Assembly (NCBI GenBank): GCA_009379725.1
Contig: WHTF01000024.1
Location: 1 to 38,984, forward strand
DNA from: Deltaproteobacteria bacterium
Lineage (GTDB): Bacteria > Desulfobacterota > Binatia > UBA9968
Length of the DNA: 38,984 nt
Reading direction: 5' to 3'
Part shown: piece by piece, positions 7,743 through 16,749 of the stretch
Layout: every line of letters begins with the position of its first letter
How positions within the stretch are numbered: the stretch's first letter is position 1
Position numbers and translations under genes: made by a program
Notes under the pieces: generated by a model
What the model saw: the letters and a program-made list of their open reading frames with translations, nothing else
The model's database searches: none
What the model was told of the DNA's origin: nothing

Positions 7743-7934
7743 CCGTCGATCCGCTGAGCTGCGTCACGATTTCAACGCCTCACGGCACTTTCACAGACGA
7801 ATCAGTGAGCGCCGACGAATCGGGAGAAGATTACTTTCCGGCTCTTAGACGAAAGCTCGAGGAGTTCAGCAATCTTCCCGGTAGGGCAACTGGTTCCACC
7901 GTTAAAAAGTTCAAAGTCTGTTCAGGCTATTTCC

Positions 7935-8555
7935 ATGCGACGGCCATCTTTGATTCTACGGATCTTAGCGCTTGCGGTTTTTGCTTTCGCTATCGTTCGT
8001 TGGGTTGCGCAGGCAAGGCAGATCGCGGAAGAAAGAGATGAGCAAAAATGGACCGGTCGCGTTCCCTTCAATCTGTCGCGGCAGGAAGGCTGGAAAACAT
8101 CCGATTACATCCCTCGCCAGGCTGGGCTTTATAGCGTGGTCTTAGAAACTCAAGGCCGCAATTGGAAGCCGCATCCCACACTTGCTTTTAGTGGTTCTTT
8201 CGAAATTGAGATTCTCGATCCTTCGGGGAAGCTCGCCAAACGAAAGCAGGTTGATGGCCCATCGCTTTACCATACCAATGAGAATCACATTCACTGGTCC
8301 GGTTTAGATACTGTAACGATAAAAGCGAGCGGTTCGGGTGCATGGAAAATCCGAGTTTTGACCTCGCAGCCCGATGCTAACTTCACCGACATGACATCGG
8401 CCATCATCCTGCAATCGCCACCCCGTTTCGACATTGGCTGGGCTGGGTTTTCTGGAGGGATCGAGATTGCTCTGATTGCGTCATCAGGCTTTATTTTGCT
8501 AGTAGCGGCTGGGGCACTGTTATATTTCGCCAGGCGAAACACCCAGGGAGGATAA
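7935..8555 (+). CDS. Membrane-anchored protein of unknown function
   Basis: A 206-residue protein with a hydrophobic segment at about residues 6-24, a central soluble domain rich in beta-strand-like text (about 45-165) and a second hydrophobic segment near 172-198 followed by a short basic tail. The middle domain would lie in the periplasm. The ATG at 7935 lacks a strong ribosome site, so the true start could differ. I do not recognise the family. The 190 bp before it hold an open frame that I do not accept as a gene. Confidence 0.5.
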   Translation: MRRPSLILRILALAVFAFAIVRWVAQARQIAEERDEQKWTGRVPFNLSRQEGWKTSDYIPRQAGLYSVVLETQGRNWKPHPTLAFSGSFEIEILDPSGKLAKRKQVDGPSLYHTNENHIHWSGLDTVTIKASGSGAWKIRVLTSQPDANFTDMTSAIILQSPPRFDIGWAGFSGGIEIALIASSGFILLVAAGALLYFARRNTQGG

Positions 8556-8677
8556 CAAGAGGGAACACTCGACACCCGCTGATCACCTAATGGGAAAATG
8601 GTATTGTTTCTCGGGCTCGATATGTCAGCGAGATTTGCTTATTTTTTACGTAACCAAACTGTGTTGGAGGAGTTTTT

Positions 8678-9151
8678 ATGGCTGATGGAAACGTTCCCGC
8701 CAACTTTTCGGTACGGCTCCTGTTTGGCTTTGTCGCCGGTTTTCTCGCCACTCTGATCTTCCACCAGCCGGCGCTGACTCTGCTGTGGGCGGCAGGCGTG
8801 GCACCGTTCGGACCTTTTCCAATGGCAGCGACCCAGCCGTTCGGCGTGCCCGCGGTTTTCTCGCTGGCGTTTTGGGGCGGCGTCTGGGGTATTTTGTTTG
8901 CACTAATCGATGGCGGCTTTCCTCGCGGCGGCGGCTATTGGATTATGGCGTTTCTTTTTGGTGCCATCCTGCCTTCGTTGGTCGCTCTTTTGGTGGTGTT
9001 GCCGCTTAAAGGCGGGCCCATGGGCGGCGGCTGGCACCCACCTCTGTTGTTAACCGCGTTTTTGATCAACGGCGCATGGGGTATCGGCACGGGGTTGATC
9101 CTTAAAGCATTAACGAGCTGGTTCAGCGGTTCGCGCGATGCCACAACGTGA
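8678..9151 (+). CDS. Four-helix membrane protein of unknown function
   Basis: A 157-residue, very hydrophobic protein with about four membrane segments (near residues 10-30, 58-76, 82-108 and 122-145) and glycine-rich turns. A GGAGGAG site precedes the ATG. It stands between the preceding membrane protein gene and a convergent YqhA-like gene. No catalytic motif is visible. Confidence 0.65.
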   Translation: MADGNVPANFSVRLLFGFVAGFLATLIFHQPALTLLWAAGVAPFGPFPMAATQPFGVPAVFSLAFWGGVWGILFALIDGGFPRGGGYWIMAFLFGAILPSLVALLVVLPLKGGPMGGGWHPPLLLTAFLINGAWGIGTGLILKALTSWFSGSRDATT

Positions 9152-9239
9152 ACGGTTGTAAGGATTTGAACGTACTGCGGAGGAGTGGCCCGTGCTGCTC
9201 GAATATGGGTGAATTGGACGGGTTGAATTGAGTGAAACG

Positions 9240-9884
9240 TTACGTGACTTCCCGATCTTGTTCGTCTGAACTTTTGTCCGGCTCCCCTGGGTCCTGTTCT
9301 TGGTCGTTCTCGAAGAGATCTTTTTTTGACTGCTCAGCCGTCCCATGCGCTTGCTGATCCTCTTTGGCCCGGTGATTGTAAAACTGGAAAAGAACCAGCG
9401 CCGCGACGGTCACTGCCAGCGCGCCGCCGTACTGCAATACTTCCAACGCCTGCTTTCCGCTAATGAATTCCTCCAGAAATCTCACTGCCAAGATCACGAC
9501 CACGACGCTGACGACTTTGGTTTCCAGGTCGTTGAGAGTTTCTACGCCCAGCGATGTTGCGATGTTGAGCGGCGCAATGAACAGGCTGTAAAATCCGACA
9601 CCGATTAAATAAAAGAAGACCGCTTTCAGCATGACACTGACGATCTCCAAAAATTCAACGGTTAAATCCGTGGCTTCGAGCCGGCCGTGTAGCAGAGCCG
9701 CCCATGCCTCCCAGATGCCCATGACCGCCAGGATCGTTCCCAGCAGAAAGAGTGAGAGCGCGACCAATAAGACGGCAATAACCGCCAGCAGCACGACATA
9801 TCGGGTGCGCCCGATGACACGTCCCAAAGGCTCCATTCGAACTCTAAACTCTTTATCGGCGGCGGCCTTATCGTTTTTAATCAT
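9240..9884 (-). CDS. yqhA: YqhA family membrane protein
   Basis: A 214-residue integral membrane protein with about four helices (roughly residues 28-55, 78-106, 120-140 and 146-166). The text FYLIGVGFYSLFI with PLNI resembles the YqhA/UPF0114 family. The tail after residue 168 is highly charged, longer than in Escherichia coli YqhA and probably cytoplasmic. The cellular role of the family is not established. It is convergent with the gene at 8678. Confidence 0.7.
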   Translation of the reverse strand: MIKNDKAAADKEFRVRMEPLGRVIGRTRYVVLLAVIAVLLVALSLFLLGTILAVMGIWEAWAALLHGRLEATDLTVEFLEIVSVMLKAVFFYLIGVGFYSLFIAPLNIATSLGVETLNDLETKVVSVVVVILAVRFLEEFISGKQALEVLQYGGALAVTVAALVLFQFYNHRAKEDQQAHGTAEQSKKDLFENDQEQDPGEPDKSSDEQDREVT

Positions 9885-10008
9885 GTGTCACCCTTTTTAG
9901 CAGCTGAAGCGTTGCGGCAATGCGCCGCTCCTTTGTTGTCTCTATACTCGCTTCTTAGTAGCAAGGAAAGAATATCTCGGGATTCATGCAGTTAACTTCG
10001 AATTCGTC

Positions 10009-10686
10009 TCAGCGTGGAATTTCTTTCGCGCGAAATCGGTAAAACAAAAGGTAAAAGGACAGCATCGCATAGTTATAAAAGAAATCTTCCAGCGGAATAG
10101 TACCGAAACGCGGCCCCCAAATAGCCGCACGGTTATATTCCACGACGGGTAACGCCGTCAAAATGGAATTGATGATCAGAAAGGGAATATAACAGATCGC
10201 CAACCACGCCCAGTACTGGCGGCTTTTTATCAGAGGCCGATCGAATAGCAGTGCCGCGATAAGGAAAAAACCACACGACACTAATGCCTTTGCCGTGTAT
10301 CCTTGATGAGAGAAAACGACACCCGCCGCCAGTAACAGGGCGATCGATGCGATGAAAACAATATTCGGCAATTTGAAACTGTTAGGTTTCGTCCGATACA
10401 AGACAACCTCATAAATGAACAGGCAGCTATATGGAACAGTGATAAAAAACAGAATTTCTTCAACAGGGAGATTAAAGATCTGCACGCCGGTCAAGTATTT
10501 GCTGTTGAAGCTCCACTCCCCGCGGGAAGTAACCGCTATATCCCATACGAGATAGCAGGTGCTCACCACGGCGATCGAAAAGCCCAGCGCCGGCAACCGC
10601 CGATAGTAGGCCGTTCGCTTGTCCGGCGTGTACCATAACGGCACGACGATGATGAACAGGTTTAGCAGCAGATAGGTCAGTGACAT
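10009..10686 (-). CDS. Lycopene cyclase, fused CrtYc/CrtYd type
   Basis: A 225-residue, six- or seven-helix protein from ATG 10686 to 10009. It carries two copies of the domain signature of this cyclase family: PVEEILFF at residues 74-81 and IPLEDFFYNY at 197-206. Heterodimeric CrtYc and CrtYd of actinobacteria carry one each, while the archaeal/fungal type carries both in one chain of about this length. It would close the ends of lycopene to beta-rings. The start 26 bp after the upstream desaturase gene was chosen because an extended frame to 10854 would overlap that gene and adds no membrane segment. It is the last gene of the carotenoid operon. Confidence 0.85.
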   Translation of the reverse strand: MSLTYLLLNLFIIVVPLWYTPDKRTAYYRRLPALGFSIAVVSTCYLVWDIAVTSRGEWSFNSKYLTGVQIFNLPVEEILFFITVPYSCLFIYEVVLYRTKPNSFKLPNIVFIASIALLLAAGVVFSHQGYTAKALVSCGFFLIAALLFDRPLIKSRQYWAWLAICYIPFLIINSILTALPVVEYNRAAIWGPRFGTIPLEDFFYNYAMLSFYLLFYRFRAKEIPR

Positions 10687-10712
10687 GTATGAGCCGGGAT
10701 TTAGATGGAGAG

Positions 10713-12227
10713 TTAAGCGAAGATGCCTCGAGTTGGGACTGACCGCACCGATTCCTCCCGGAGCCCGTGCTTTGCCAAAATGCTGTTGGCGCATAGTACT
10801 CCGGAGGTATAAGCTCCCTCCATCAACATCGCCGGCGTACCGGTCTTTACCCAATCACCTGCAAGATAGAGATTGGGGATGGCGGTTTTATACTCCGGCC
10901 TGTTCTTGTTCAAATGAGTATAGAACGCGGTAAAGTCATGCCGAATCTGTAGATGGTCGTATACTATTCTGGCTTCTCGAAGTTCCGGAAAATAGGAATG
11001 GAATTCGGCTAGGAAGGCCGCCTTCAAATCCGCCTCGGCCAGGGCGGCAGACGGTAGCGCATAACAGTGCAGCTCATAGACACCGCCGCCGGGACCGTGC
11101 GCCCACTCCGCCGCGCTTCTGTCAAATTGATGATAGAAGGTAACAGAGTCGAGAACATCACGTTTTTCGGTGATGATAAAAACCGGTAAACCGTCGCCGG
11201 TTCGTTTATCGAGCCAGATCCTGTACACCGCGTAACCATCCGAAGCCTTCAACGACATCAGTTTCGAATACGTCTTCTCCGATGACGCCTTGATCCAGGG
11301 AGAATTTTTGCAGATATCATTGGTCCCGACTACATCGGACGCTAGAATCAGGTAATCGAATGCCTCGGATCCAACAGTGAACCTGTCGTTCTCACGGCGC
11401 GTTTCTTCAACCGGATGGTTGAGTCTGATCGAGACGTTGTGTTGATTGAGATGTCGACTCACCGGCGCGATCAATGCCTCCTGATAGTCGGCATCGAAAT
11501 AATCGTAAAGCAAACCGAAATCGTGGCTGAGATAGAAAAAATGAAAGCTTTTCATAAGCTCGGCCGTGCTCAACTTATCGATCGGGGCGAAAAACGCCCT
11601 GGCAAACGTGTTGAAGATGAGCTTCAAAGGCAATGGTAACCTAGCTTGGGTAGCGAACTCTTCGAAGCTGGTGGCGTCATAATGAGCGAAAGTTTTCGCT
11701 TCGTCATATTCCAAGAATTCGCCCATTCTCCAGCTTGGCCGGTTGAACAACACGTCGCGAAATCGAAAAAACTTATTCTTGCCCAACGACCATATGTTGA
11801 GTAGCGGAGTGGTCTCGACGTTTTTGAAGCTAAAGTGCTTGCCGTCTTTGGCGAGAACCAGGTAATCGTCGATCGTCTTAAGATGCCGGGTTGCGCCGAT
11901 CTTTTCCATGAACAATCGTAAGTTATAGTAGTGTTTAAAAAAGGCATGAAATCCGTGGTCTAGCTTGGTCGCGTAGCCGTCTCCAAACGAGACATCCCAG
12001 GCGCCGACTTTGCCGCCAAGATAGGGATTGCGTTCGAATAGCGTGACGTCGAACCCTCGTTCGCCAAGCAAAGAGGCCGCGCCGATGCCGGCCAATCCAC
12101 CACCAATGACGGCAACTTTATTGGATGACTCAACGGTTTTAGGTTTTGCCGGATCGACTTGGTTAATCGCTACGCTATAGGCACTGAGTTTGTTTCTTAT
12201 CCGCGACTGCAGAAAGCTTTTAAACAT
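10713..12227 (-). CDS. FAD-dependent carotenoid desaturase, CrtU/CruE-like
   Basis: A 504-residue flavoprotein with the dinucleotide-binding motif GGGLAG at residues 42-47, LGGKVGAW about 25 residues on, and the C-terminal FAD motif LAGDWVKTGTPAMLMEGAY. The overall plan matches carotenoid desaturases/isomerases of the amine oxidase family, particularly the beta-ring desaturase/methyltransferases (CrtU in green sulfur bacteria, CruE in cyanobacteria) that turn beta-rings into aromatic rings. A zeta-carotene desaturase-like role is the alternative. The neighbouring cyclase and Rieske oxygenase favour action on beta-rings. The gene starts 45 bp after the Rieske gene. No phytoene synthase or phytoene desaturase lies in the window. 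Confidence 0.7.
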   Translation of the reverse strand: MFKSFLQSRIRNKLSAYSVAINQVDPAKPKTVESSNKVAVIGGGLAGIGAASLLGERGFDVTLFERNPYLGGKVGAWDVSFGDGYATKLDHGFHAFFKHYYNLRLFMEKIGATRHLKTIDDYLVLAKDGKHFSFKNVETTPLLNIWSLGKNKFFRFRDVLFNRPSWRMGEFLEYDEAKTFAHYDATSFEEFATQARLPLPLKLIFNTFARAFFAPIDKLSTAELMKSFHFFYLSHDFGLLYDYFDADYQEALIAPVSRHLNQHNVSIRLNHPVEETRRENDRFTVGSEAFDYLILASDVVGTNDICKNSPWIKASSEKTYSKLMSLKASDGYAVYRIWLDKRTGDGLPVFIITEKRDVLDSVTFYHQFDRSAAEWAHGPGGGVYELHCYALPSAALAEADLKAAFLAEFHSYFPELREARIVYDHLQIRHDFTAFYTHLNKNRPEYKTAIPNLYLAGDWVKTGTPAMLMEGAYTSGVLCANSILAKHGLREESVRSVPTRGIFA

Positions 12228-12272
12228 GGCTATCGAATCCTGAGATGCGTCAGTCGGCAGGACCGTGTCAGC

Positions 12273-13445
12273 TCAGGATGGGTTGACGGCCTGCCGGCGA
12301 ATCAACTGCTGCACGCGGCGGATGGTGCGGTTGACTTCAACCGGTGGATGAACGGGATCCTTGTCGAATGCCGATTGTTCTTCCTCGATCATTAACACGT
12401 CCTGACGAACTAAATTGGCCAACAGTCGCTTGGCGACGTTGCTAAGAGCGCGCCGCAGAAGCCGGCGAAAAACGACAGGAACATCGTTTAAACTTTTGAA
12501 CTTGGCGATGGACGTATAATGGATGAGGTAGGCTTCGGTTAAGCGCTCGTTCACCGGGCAAATCAGACAGTAGATCTTGAAGTCTTCCCCTAATGTCGAC
12601 TTCCAGTTGGGGTAATCATACGTGACCGTTAGAGGCGCGGAGTGAAGCTTTCGAAGCGACGGGATGAATAGCTGAAGGATCGACCCAAGGTCCTTGATGC
12701 GATAATACGTCGTGGCTTGATATGTGGCCGTCACTTGATTTTCGGCTTCCATGACTTCCTGTAGCGACTGCGCGGTCCATACTTGGTATTGCGCATGTAA
12801 GCTGCCGTGATACATGTCCATCAGATTTTCGATTAAGTAGGAAAAATGAGCCCGGCACGTCAGTCTGACGAAACTGGGGATCTCGTTAAGATCTTCCCAT
12901 TCTTTCATTTCCATAGGTGCTAGGCTACCGGACAATTCCGGATCGCCCGGAAAAAGCCAGACGAAACCACGCTTTTCAACAATCGAAAAGGATCTGATTT
13001 GACAGTTTGGAAGGCTTGCTCTGGATGCGAGGTGCGGAATATGGACGCATCGACCGTCGCCGTTGTATTGCCAGCCATGATAGGCACATTCAATCCTGTC
13101 GTCTTTTACCCGCCCGTGACTGAGTCTCACAAGCCGGTGCGCGCACCGGTCTTCTAAAGCACGCAATTCGCCGTGGCCGGTTCTAAACAGCACCACCGGT
13201 TGATTCCAAATCTCCCGCCTGACCGGCCGTTCTTTAATGTCCGACGATTTCGCTATCATGTACCAACAATTGGGATTTATGCCGGCGAGCCGGATGTGGC
13301 CACTGAAATGCTCGTTGCGCTTAGAGCAGTTTGCGATCTCGGACTCCATCTCATCCATTCCGCAGGTAAATGCTTGTGGCTTGCCTGTTTGTTCCATGCA
13401 GGCCGGGGACTTCTTTACGCGCGTCTGGCAGCGAAGCAGACGCAT
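12273..13445 (-). CDS. Rieske non-haem iron oxygenase, carotenoid-associated
   Basis: A 390-residue protein (from ATG 13445; later ATGs at residues 17, 30 and 33 are alternatives, since the N-terminus before about residue 45 looks unordered). The Rieske cluster is complete: C101-x-H103 and C120-x-x-H123. The mononuclear iron site reads ENLMDMYHGSLH at 206-217, giving N207, D210, H213 and H217, with three rather than the usual four residues between the two histidines. The domain order is that of oxygenase alpha subunits. As the first gene of the carotenoid operon it probably oxidises the carotenoid product, comparable with CruH in synechoxanthin synthesis. A phthalate-type or other substrate cannot be excluded. 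No ferredoxin or reductase is encoded next to it. Confidence 0.8.
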   Translation of the reverse strand: MRLLRCQTRVKKSPACMEQTGKPQAFTCGMDEMESEIANCSKRNEHFSGHIRLAGINPNCWYMIAKSSDIKERPVRREIWNQPVVLFRTGHGELRALEDRCAHRLVRLSHGRVKDDRIECAYHGWQYNGDGRCVHIPHLASRASLPNCQIRSFSIVEKRGFVWLFPGDPELSGSLAPMEMKEWEDLNEIPSFVRLTCRAHFSYLIENLMDMYHGSLHAQYQVWTAQSLQEVMEAENQVTATYQATTYYRIKDLGSILQLFIPSLRKLHSAPLTVTYDYPNWKSTLGEDFKIYCLICPVNERLTEAYLIHYTSIAKFKSLNDVPVVFRRLLRRALSNVAKRLLANLVRQDVLMIEEEQSAFDKDPVHPPVEVNRTIRRVQQLIRRQAVNPS

Positions 13446-13633
13446 CCTCAGCGTGAAAGATAAGCTGAAACACCTCTGCGCACAAGTTGCGCGGTCGTAG
13501 TTTACGCAACCGTCGGTCAGTGACTGGGCCGGGCATGGTTAGGCGTTGATGAATGTTCCAGCAATGTTTCAGGTGAGGAATGGAAACGTCGCAATTGGCT
13601 TTGAGCAATCGGTATAGGTCGTTAACTGCGTGT

Positions 13634-13662
13634 TTGACAACTAGTGGCTGGCGGGATAGGTT
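13634..13662 (+). promoter_or_regulatory. Candidate sigma-70 promoter of the IclR gene
   Basis: TTGACA at 13634-13639 is a perfect -35 box. After a 17-base spacer TAGGTT (13657-13662) is a weak -10 box. It points toward the IclR gene, 71 bases before its ATG. The same 288-bp gap serves the divergent carotenoid operon, so IclR could act on both sides. Confidence 0.4.
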
Positions 13663-13733
13663 AAAACGCTTTTTTGGAATGGCCTAGGACCTTAGACCGG
13701 ACAACTTACTAAAAAGTTCATCCAGGAGGAGAT

Positions 13734-14513
13734 ATGGTTCGCCGTGCGAAATCCAACTACGTAATTCAATCTGTGTCCCACGCGCTCGATGTTTTGGAGC
13801 AGTTCAACGGAAATGTCGATGAAATCGGCGTCACGGAATTAAGTAAACGGCTCAAACTTCATAAAAACAATGTGTTTCGCCTTCTTGCCACGCTAGAAGC
13901 ACGCGGTTACATCGAACAAAACAGGGTGTCGGAAAACTATCGATTAGGTCTCAAGTGTTTGCAGCTCGGACAAACTTTCATTCATCAAATGGGCTTGTTA
14001 CTACAAGCTCGAGCAACTCTTGAAGAGCTGGCGAAATCGGCCATGGAGAGTGCATTCGTCGCCATCAGGAAAGGGACGGGAATTGTTCCCTTAGATTTCG
14101 TCGAACCGGTTAGGCCCGTCCGAGTAGTCTCGTTTCTCGGTTCCGTATTGCCGCCGCATTGCACCGCTGTCGGTAAGATTTATCTTGCCTTTGAAGCGGA
14201 TGGAGGAGTGTCCCAAAGCGATCTCGAGCCTTTGCAGCGTCACAACGATAAGACGATTACCGACAGCAAAGGGCTTGCGGACCAAATTAAAGAGACCGGC
14301 GAAATGGGCTACGCTATTGAGAATGGGGAGTTCGTTAACGAGATCAGTTCAATTGCAGTGCCCGTGAGAGATTACACTCGGACTTTGGTCGGCGCGCTTG
14401 CCATCGTCGGACCGCGCGATCGTCTCAGTATGGATAAGCTTAGAAACGACATCGCCCCAATGATTCTTAACGCCGGTCGCGATCTATCAAAACGCTTGGG
14501 ATATGCCGGTTGA
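13734..14513 (+). CDS. IclR family transcriptional regulator
   Basis: A 259-residue regulator with a winged-helix domain at about residues 10-70 (ALDVLEQF, LHKNNVFRLLATLEARGYIEQ) and a C-terminal GAF-like effector domain with PPHCTAVGKIYLA and the ending EISSIAVPVRDY. GGAGG lies just before the ATG. IclR proteins usually respond to a small metabolite, often aromatic or fatty acid derived. It is divergent from the carotenoid operon and upstream of the EMO-like gene, which it could control. Whether it represses or activates cannot be told. Confidence 0.9.
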   Translation: MVRRAKSNYVIQSVSHALDVLEQFNGNVDEIGVTELSKRLKLHKNNVFRLLATLEARGYIEQNRVSENYRLGLKCLQLGQTFIHQMGLLLQARATLEELAKSAMESAFVAIRKGTGIVPLDFVEPVRPVRVVSFLGSVLPPHCTAVGKIYLAFEADGGVSQSDLEPLQRHNDKTITDSKGLADQIKETGEMGYAIENGEFVNEISSIAVPVRDYTRTLVGALAIVGPRDRLSMDKLRNDIAPMILNAGRDLSKRLGYAG

Positions 14514-14751
14514 GGTCTAGGCTGTCGAGCTCGGATAGAGGCCATCCTTAGCGACCCACCGTTGATTCGTAAATGTCTGTTCTTGTACAGTCAAAGTTCA
14601 TTTGACTAAAAATCATTGATAAGGGCGCGATGAGCCCGCGCGTCTTTGAGACCTGGATCGGAGAGCGGCATAAACGGATAAATCAAATCAAAAAGCTCTG
14701 CTACTATAAGTAGTTGAGTCGACCGAAAAATTGGAGGTCGGTAAGGCGCTC

Positions 14752-16749
14752 ATGCTTACAACGGTTGAAAAAACACTGTTCATTCTGGTTTTTTTGGCAT
14801 CGCTCTACTACGGTGGGCGCAGATTTTACGACGTCTATCGGAGCATTGCCCGCGGCAAGCCCGATCAGCGATTCGATCAATTGGCCAAGCGCGTCGTCGG
14901 CAGTCTGTTCAACGTACTTCTGCAGCGCACGGTCTTTAATAAACGACCGGTGGTTTCCTTTCTTCACGCGCTGGTGTTTTACGGGTTTGTTTTTTACTTC
15001 CTGGTCAATCTGGTCGATGTTCTCGAGGGTTTCCTACCTTTTCACGCGCGCGGCGGCGGTTGGAATCTGTTCAATCTAACGGCCGATGTTTTGACCGCCG
15101 GAGTGCTGATCGGCATTACCAGTTTAGTCGCGCGCCGGTTTGTCGTTCGCCCGAAAGATTTTGACTTTCCCGCCAATGTGCCGGTGCAAGATGGGGTTCG
15201 CGAAGGGATTCGTCGAGACTCGACGATTGTTTCAGCGTTCATCATTTTTCATGTCGGTAGCCGGCTCATGTTTAAAGCATCGCAGCTGGGGCTTGAAGGC
15301 GCTGACCCATTTCAACCGGTCAGTTCGGTCTTTGCCGGTTTCTTCGCGGGGATGAATCCGGTCGCGGTCCTTGGGTTAAATCATATCTTCTGGTGGGGTG
15401 CGTTAGGTTCGATCCTTGTTTTTATCCCGTATTTTCCGCGCACCAAGCACATCCACCTGTTCATGGCGCCGATCAATCTAGCGCTGAAAAAGAAAAATCC
15501 CGGCGTGTTGCAGCCGATGGATTTCGACAATGAGGAGGTCTTTGGAGCTTCCAAGCTGGAAGAATTCAGTTGGCCGCGGCTGATGGATGCTTACAGTTGC
15601 ATCATGTGTAACCGTTGTCAGGATGTTTGTCCCGCAACCAACACCGGCAAGGCGCTCAGCCCCGCGGCGATTCTGATCAATGAGCGGTTCGAGCTGAACA
15701 ACATGTTCCCGAACTTCGCGGCAGGACAGGAGAGCCCGCGGCCATTACTCGACTTTGCTTTGAACGAAGAAGCGGCTTGGGCCTGTACCACATGCAACGC
15801 GTGCATCGAGGTTTGTCCGGTGGGCAATGAGCAGATGCTCCACATTATCGATGTCAGACGCGAACGAGTGCTGGGCGCCGCGGAATTCCCTGACGGGCTG
15901 AAGAAAACGTTTAACCAAATGGAGACGGCTGGAAATCCCTTTGGAATATCGTCCGATGAACGGCTCGTTTGGGCACAGGACTTACCGTTTCCGGTGCCGA
16001 CGGTGGACCAAAATCCCAACCCCGACGTGCTTTATTGGGTAGGATGCGCGGTGTCCTTCGATCCGCGCGCGCAGAAGATCGCGCGTAACATGGCGGAGAT
16101 TCTTCACTTCGCCGGTTTGAATTGGGCAGTATTGGGTAAGACTGAAAAGTGTACCGGCGACACCGCCCGGCGCACCGGCAACGAATATCTATTTGCCCAG
16201 ATGGCCGATGAGAATGTCGCTGCATTGAATGCCGTCAAAGCGCCAGTCATCGTCACCACTTGCCCCCATTGCTTTCATACCATTGCCAAGGAATATCCGC
16301 AGTTTGGCGGTAATTATGTGGTGAAGCATCACACTGAATTCATCAGCGAATTGATTCGCGATGGCAAGCTCCAGGTGGCGCCCGATTCCGATAGTTCGGT
16401 GACTTACCACGATCCTTGTTATCTCGGCCGGCATAATGGGATTTTCGATCAACCTCGTGCGCTGATCGAGTTGACCGGTGCGACATTGGCGGAACCTGAG
16501 CGTAACCGGAGCAACAGTTTTTGTTGCGGCGCGGGCGGCGGTCAGTTCTGGAAGGAGGAAGAAAAGGGCAGGGAGAGGGTAAGTACGAACCGTTTTCGCG
16601 AGCTCAAGCAGACCGGCGCAAAAACCGTGGCCACAGGCTGTCCCTTTTGTCTGCGGATGCTGACTGAAGAAACGGCTAAGGAAGAAGAAGGAAATGCGCC
16701 GGAGGTTTTCGACGTTGCCGAATTGGTGGCTAAAAATATTCGAAAGTAG
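14752..16749 (+). CDS. Membrane-bound Fe-S/cytochrome b oxidoreductase, EMO (HdrD-like)
   Basis: A 665-residue protein with an N-terminal NarI-like cytochrome b region (membrane segments within about residues 4-225), two 4Fe-4S motifs (CIMCNRCQDVCP from C283 and CTTCNACIEVCP from C345) and a C-terminal HdrD-like part with CCGAGGG at 591-597. An earlier motif, EKCTGDTARR, is a partly degenerate CCG motif. This architecture equals the ETF:menaquinone oxidoreductase called EMO, which passes electrons from acyl-CoA dehydrogenases through EtfAB to quinone. ATG 14752 was preferred to the TTG at 14731 because AAGG lies at a normal distance. Unlike in many genomes, etfAB are not adjacent. Confidence 0.85.
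   Translation: MLTTVEKTLFILVFLASLYYGGRRFYDVYRSIARGKPDQRFDQLAKRVVGSLFNVLLQRTVFNKRPVVSFLHALVFYGFVFYFLVNLVDVLEGFLPFHARGGGWNLFNLTADVLTAGVLIGITSLVARRFVVRPKDFDFPANVPVQDGVREGIRRDSTIVSAFIIFHVGSRLMFKASQLGLEGADPFQPVSSVFAGFFAGMNPVAVLGLNHIFWWGALGSILVFIPYFPRTKHIHLFMAPINLALKKKNPGVLQPMDFDNEEVFGASKLEEFSWPRLMDAYSCIMCNRCQDVCPATNTGKALSPAAILINERFELNNMFPNFAAGQESPRPLLDFALNEEAAWACTTCNACIEVCPVGNEQMLHIIDVRRERVLGAAEFPDGLKKTFNQMETAGNPFGISSDERLVWAQDLPFPVPTVDQNPNPDVLYWVGCAVSFDPRAQKIARNMAEILHFAGLNWAVLGKTEKCTGDTARRTGNEYLFAQMADENVAALNAVKAPVIVTTCPHCFHTIAKEYPQFGGNYVVKHHTEFISELIRDGKLQVAPDSDSSVTYHDPCYLGRHNGIFDQPRALIELTGATLAEPERNRSNSFCCGAGGGQFWKEEEKGRERVSTNRFRELKQTGAKTVATGCPFCLRMLTEETAKEEEGNAPEVFDVAELVAKNIRK

Noticed and set aside
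7739-8041. Open frame of 100 codons starting TTG
   Set aside because: Start overlaps the previous stop, no ribosome site is present and its last third lies inside the better gene at 7935; possibly coding in its first 60 codons but not supportable.
10713-10854. N-terminal extension of the lycopene cyclase to 10854
   Set aside because: It would overlap the desaturase gene by 142 bp and adds only polar, unordered sequence.
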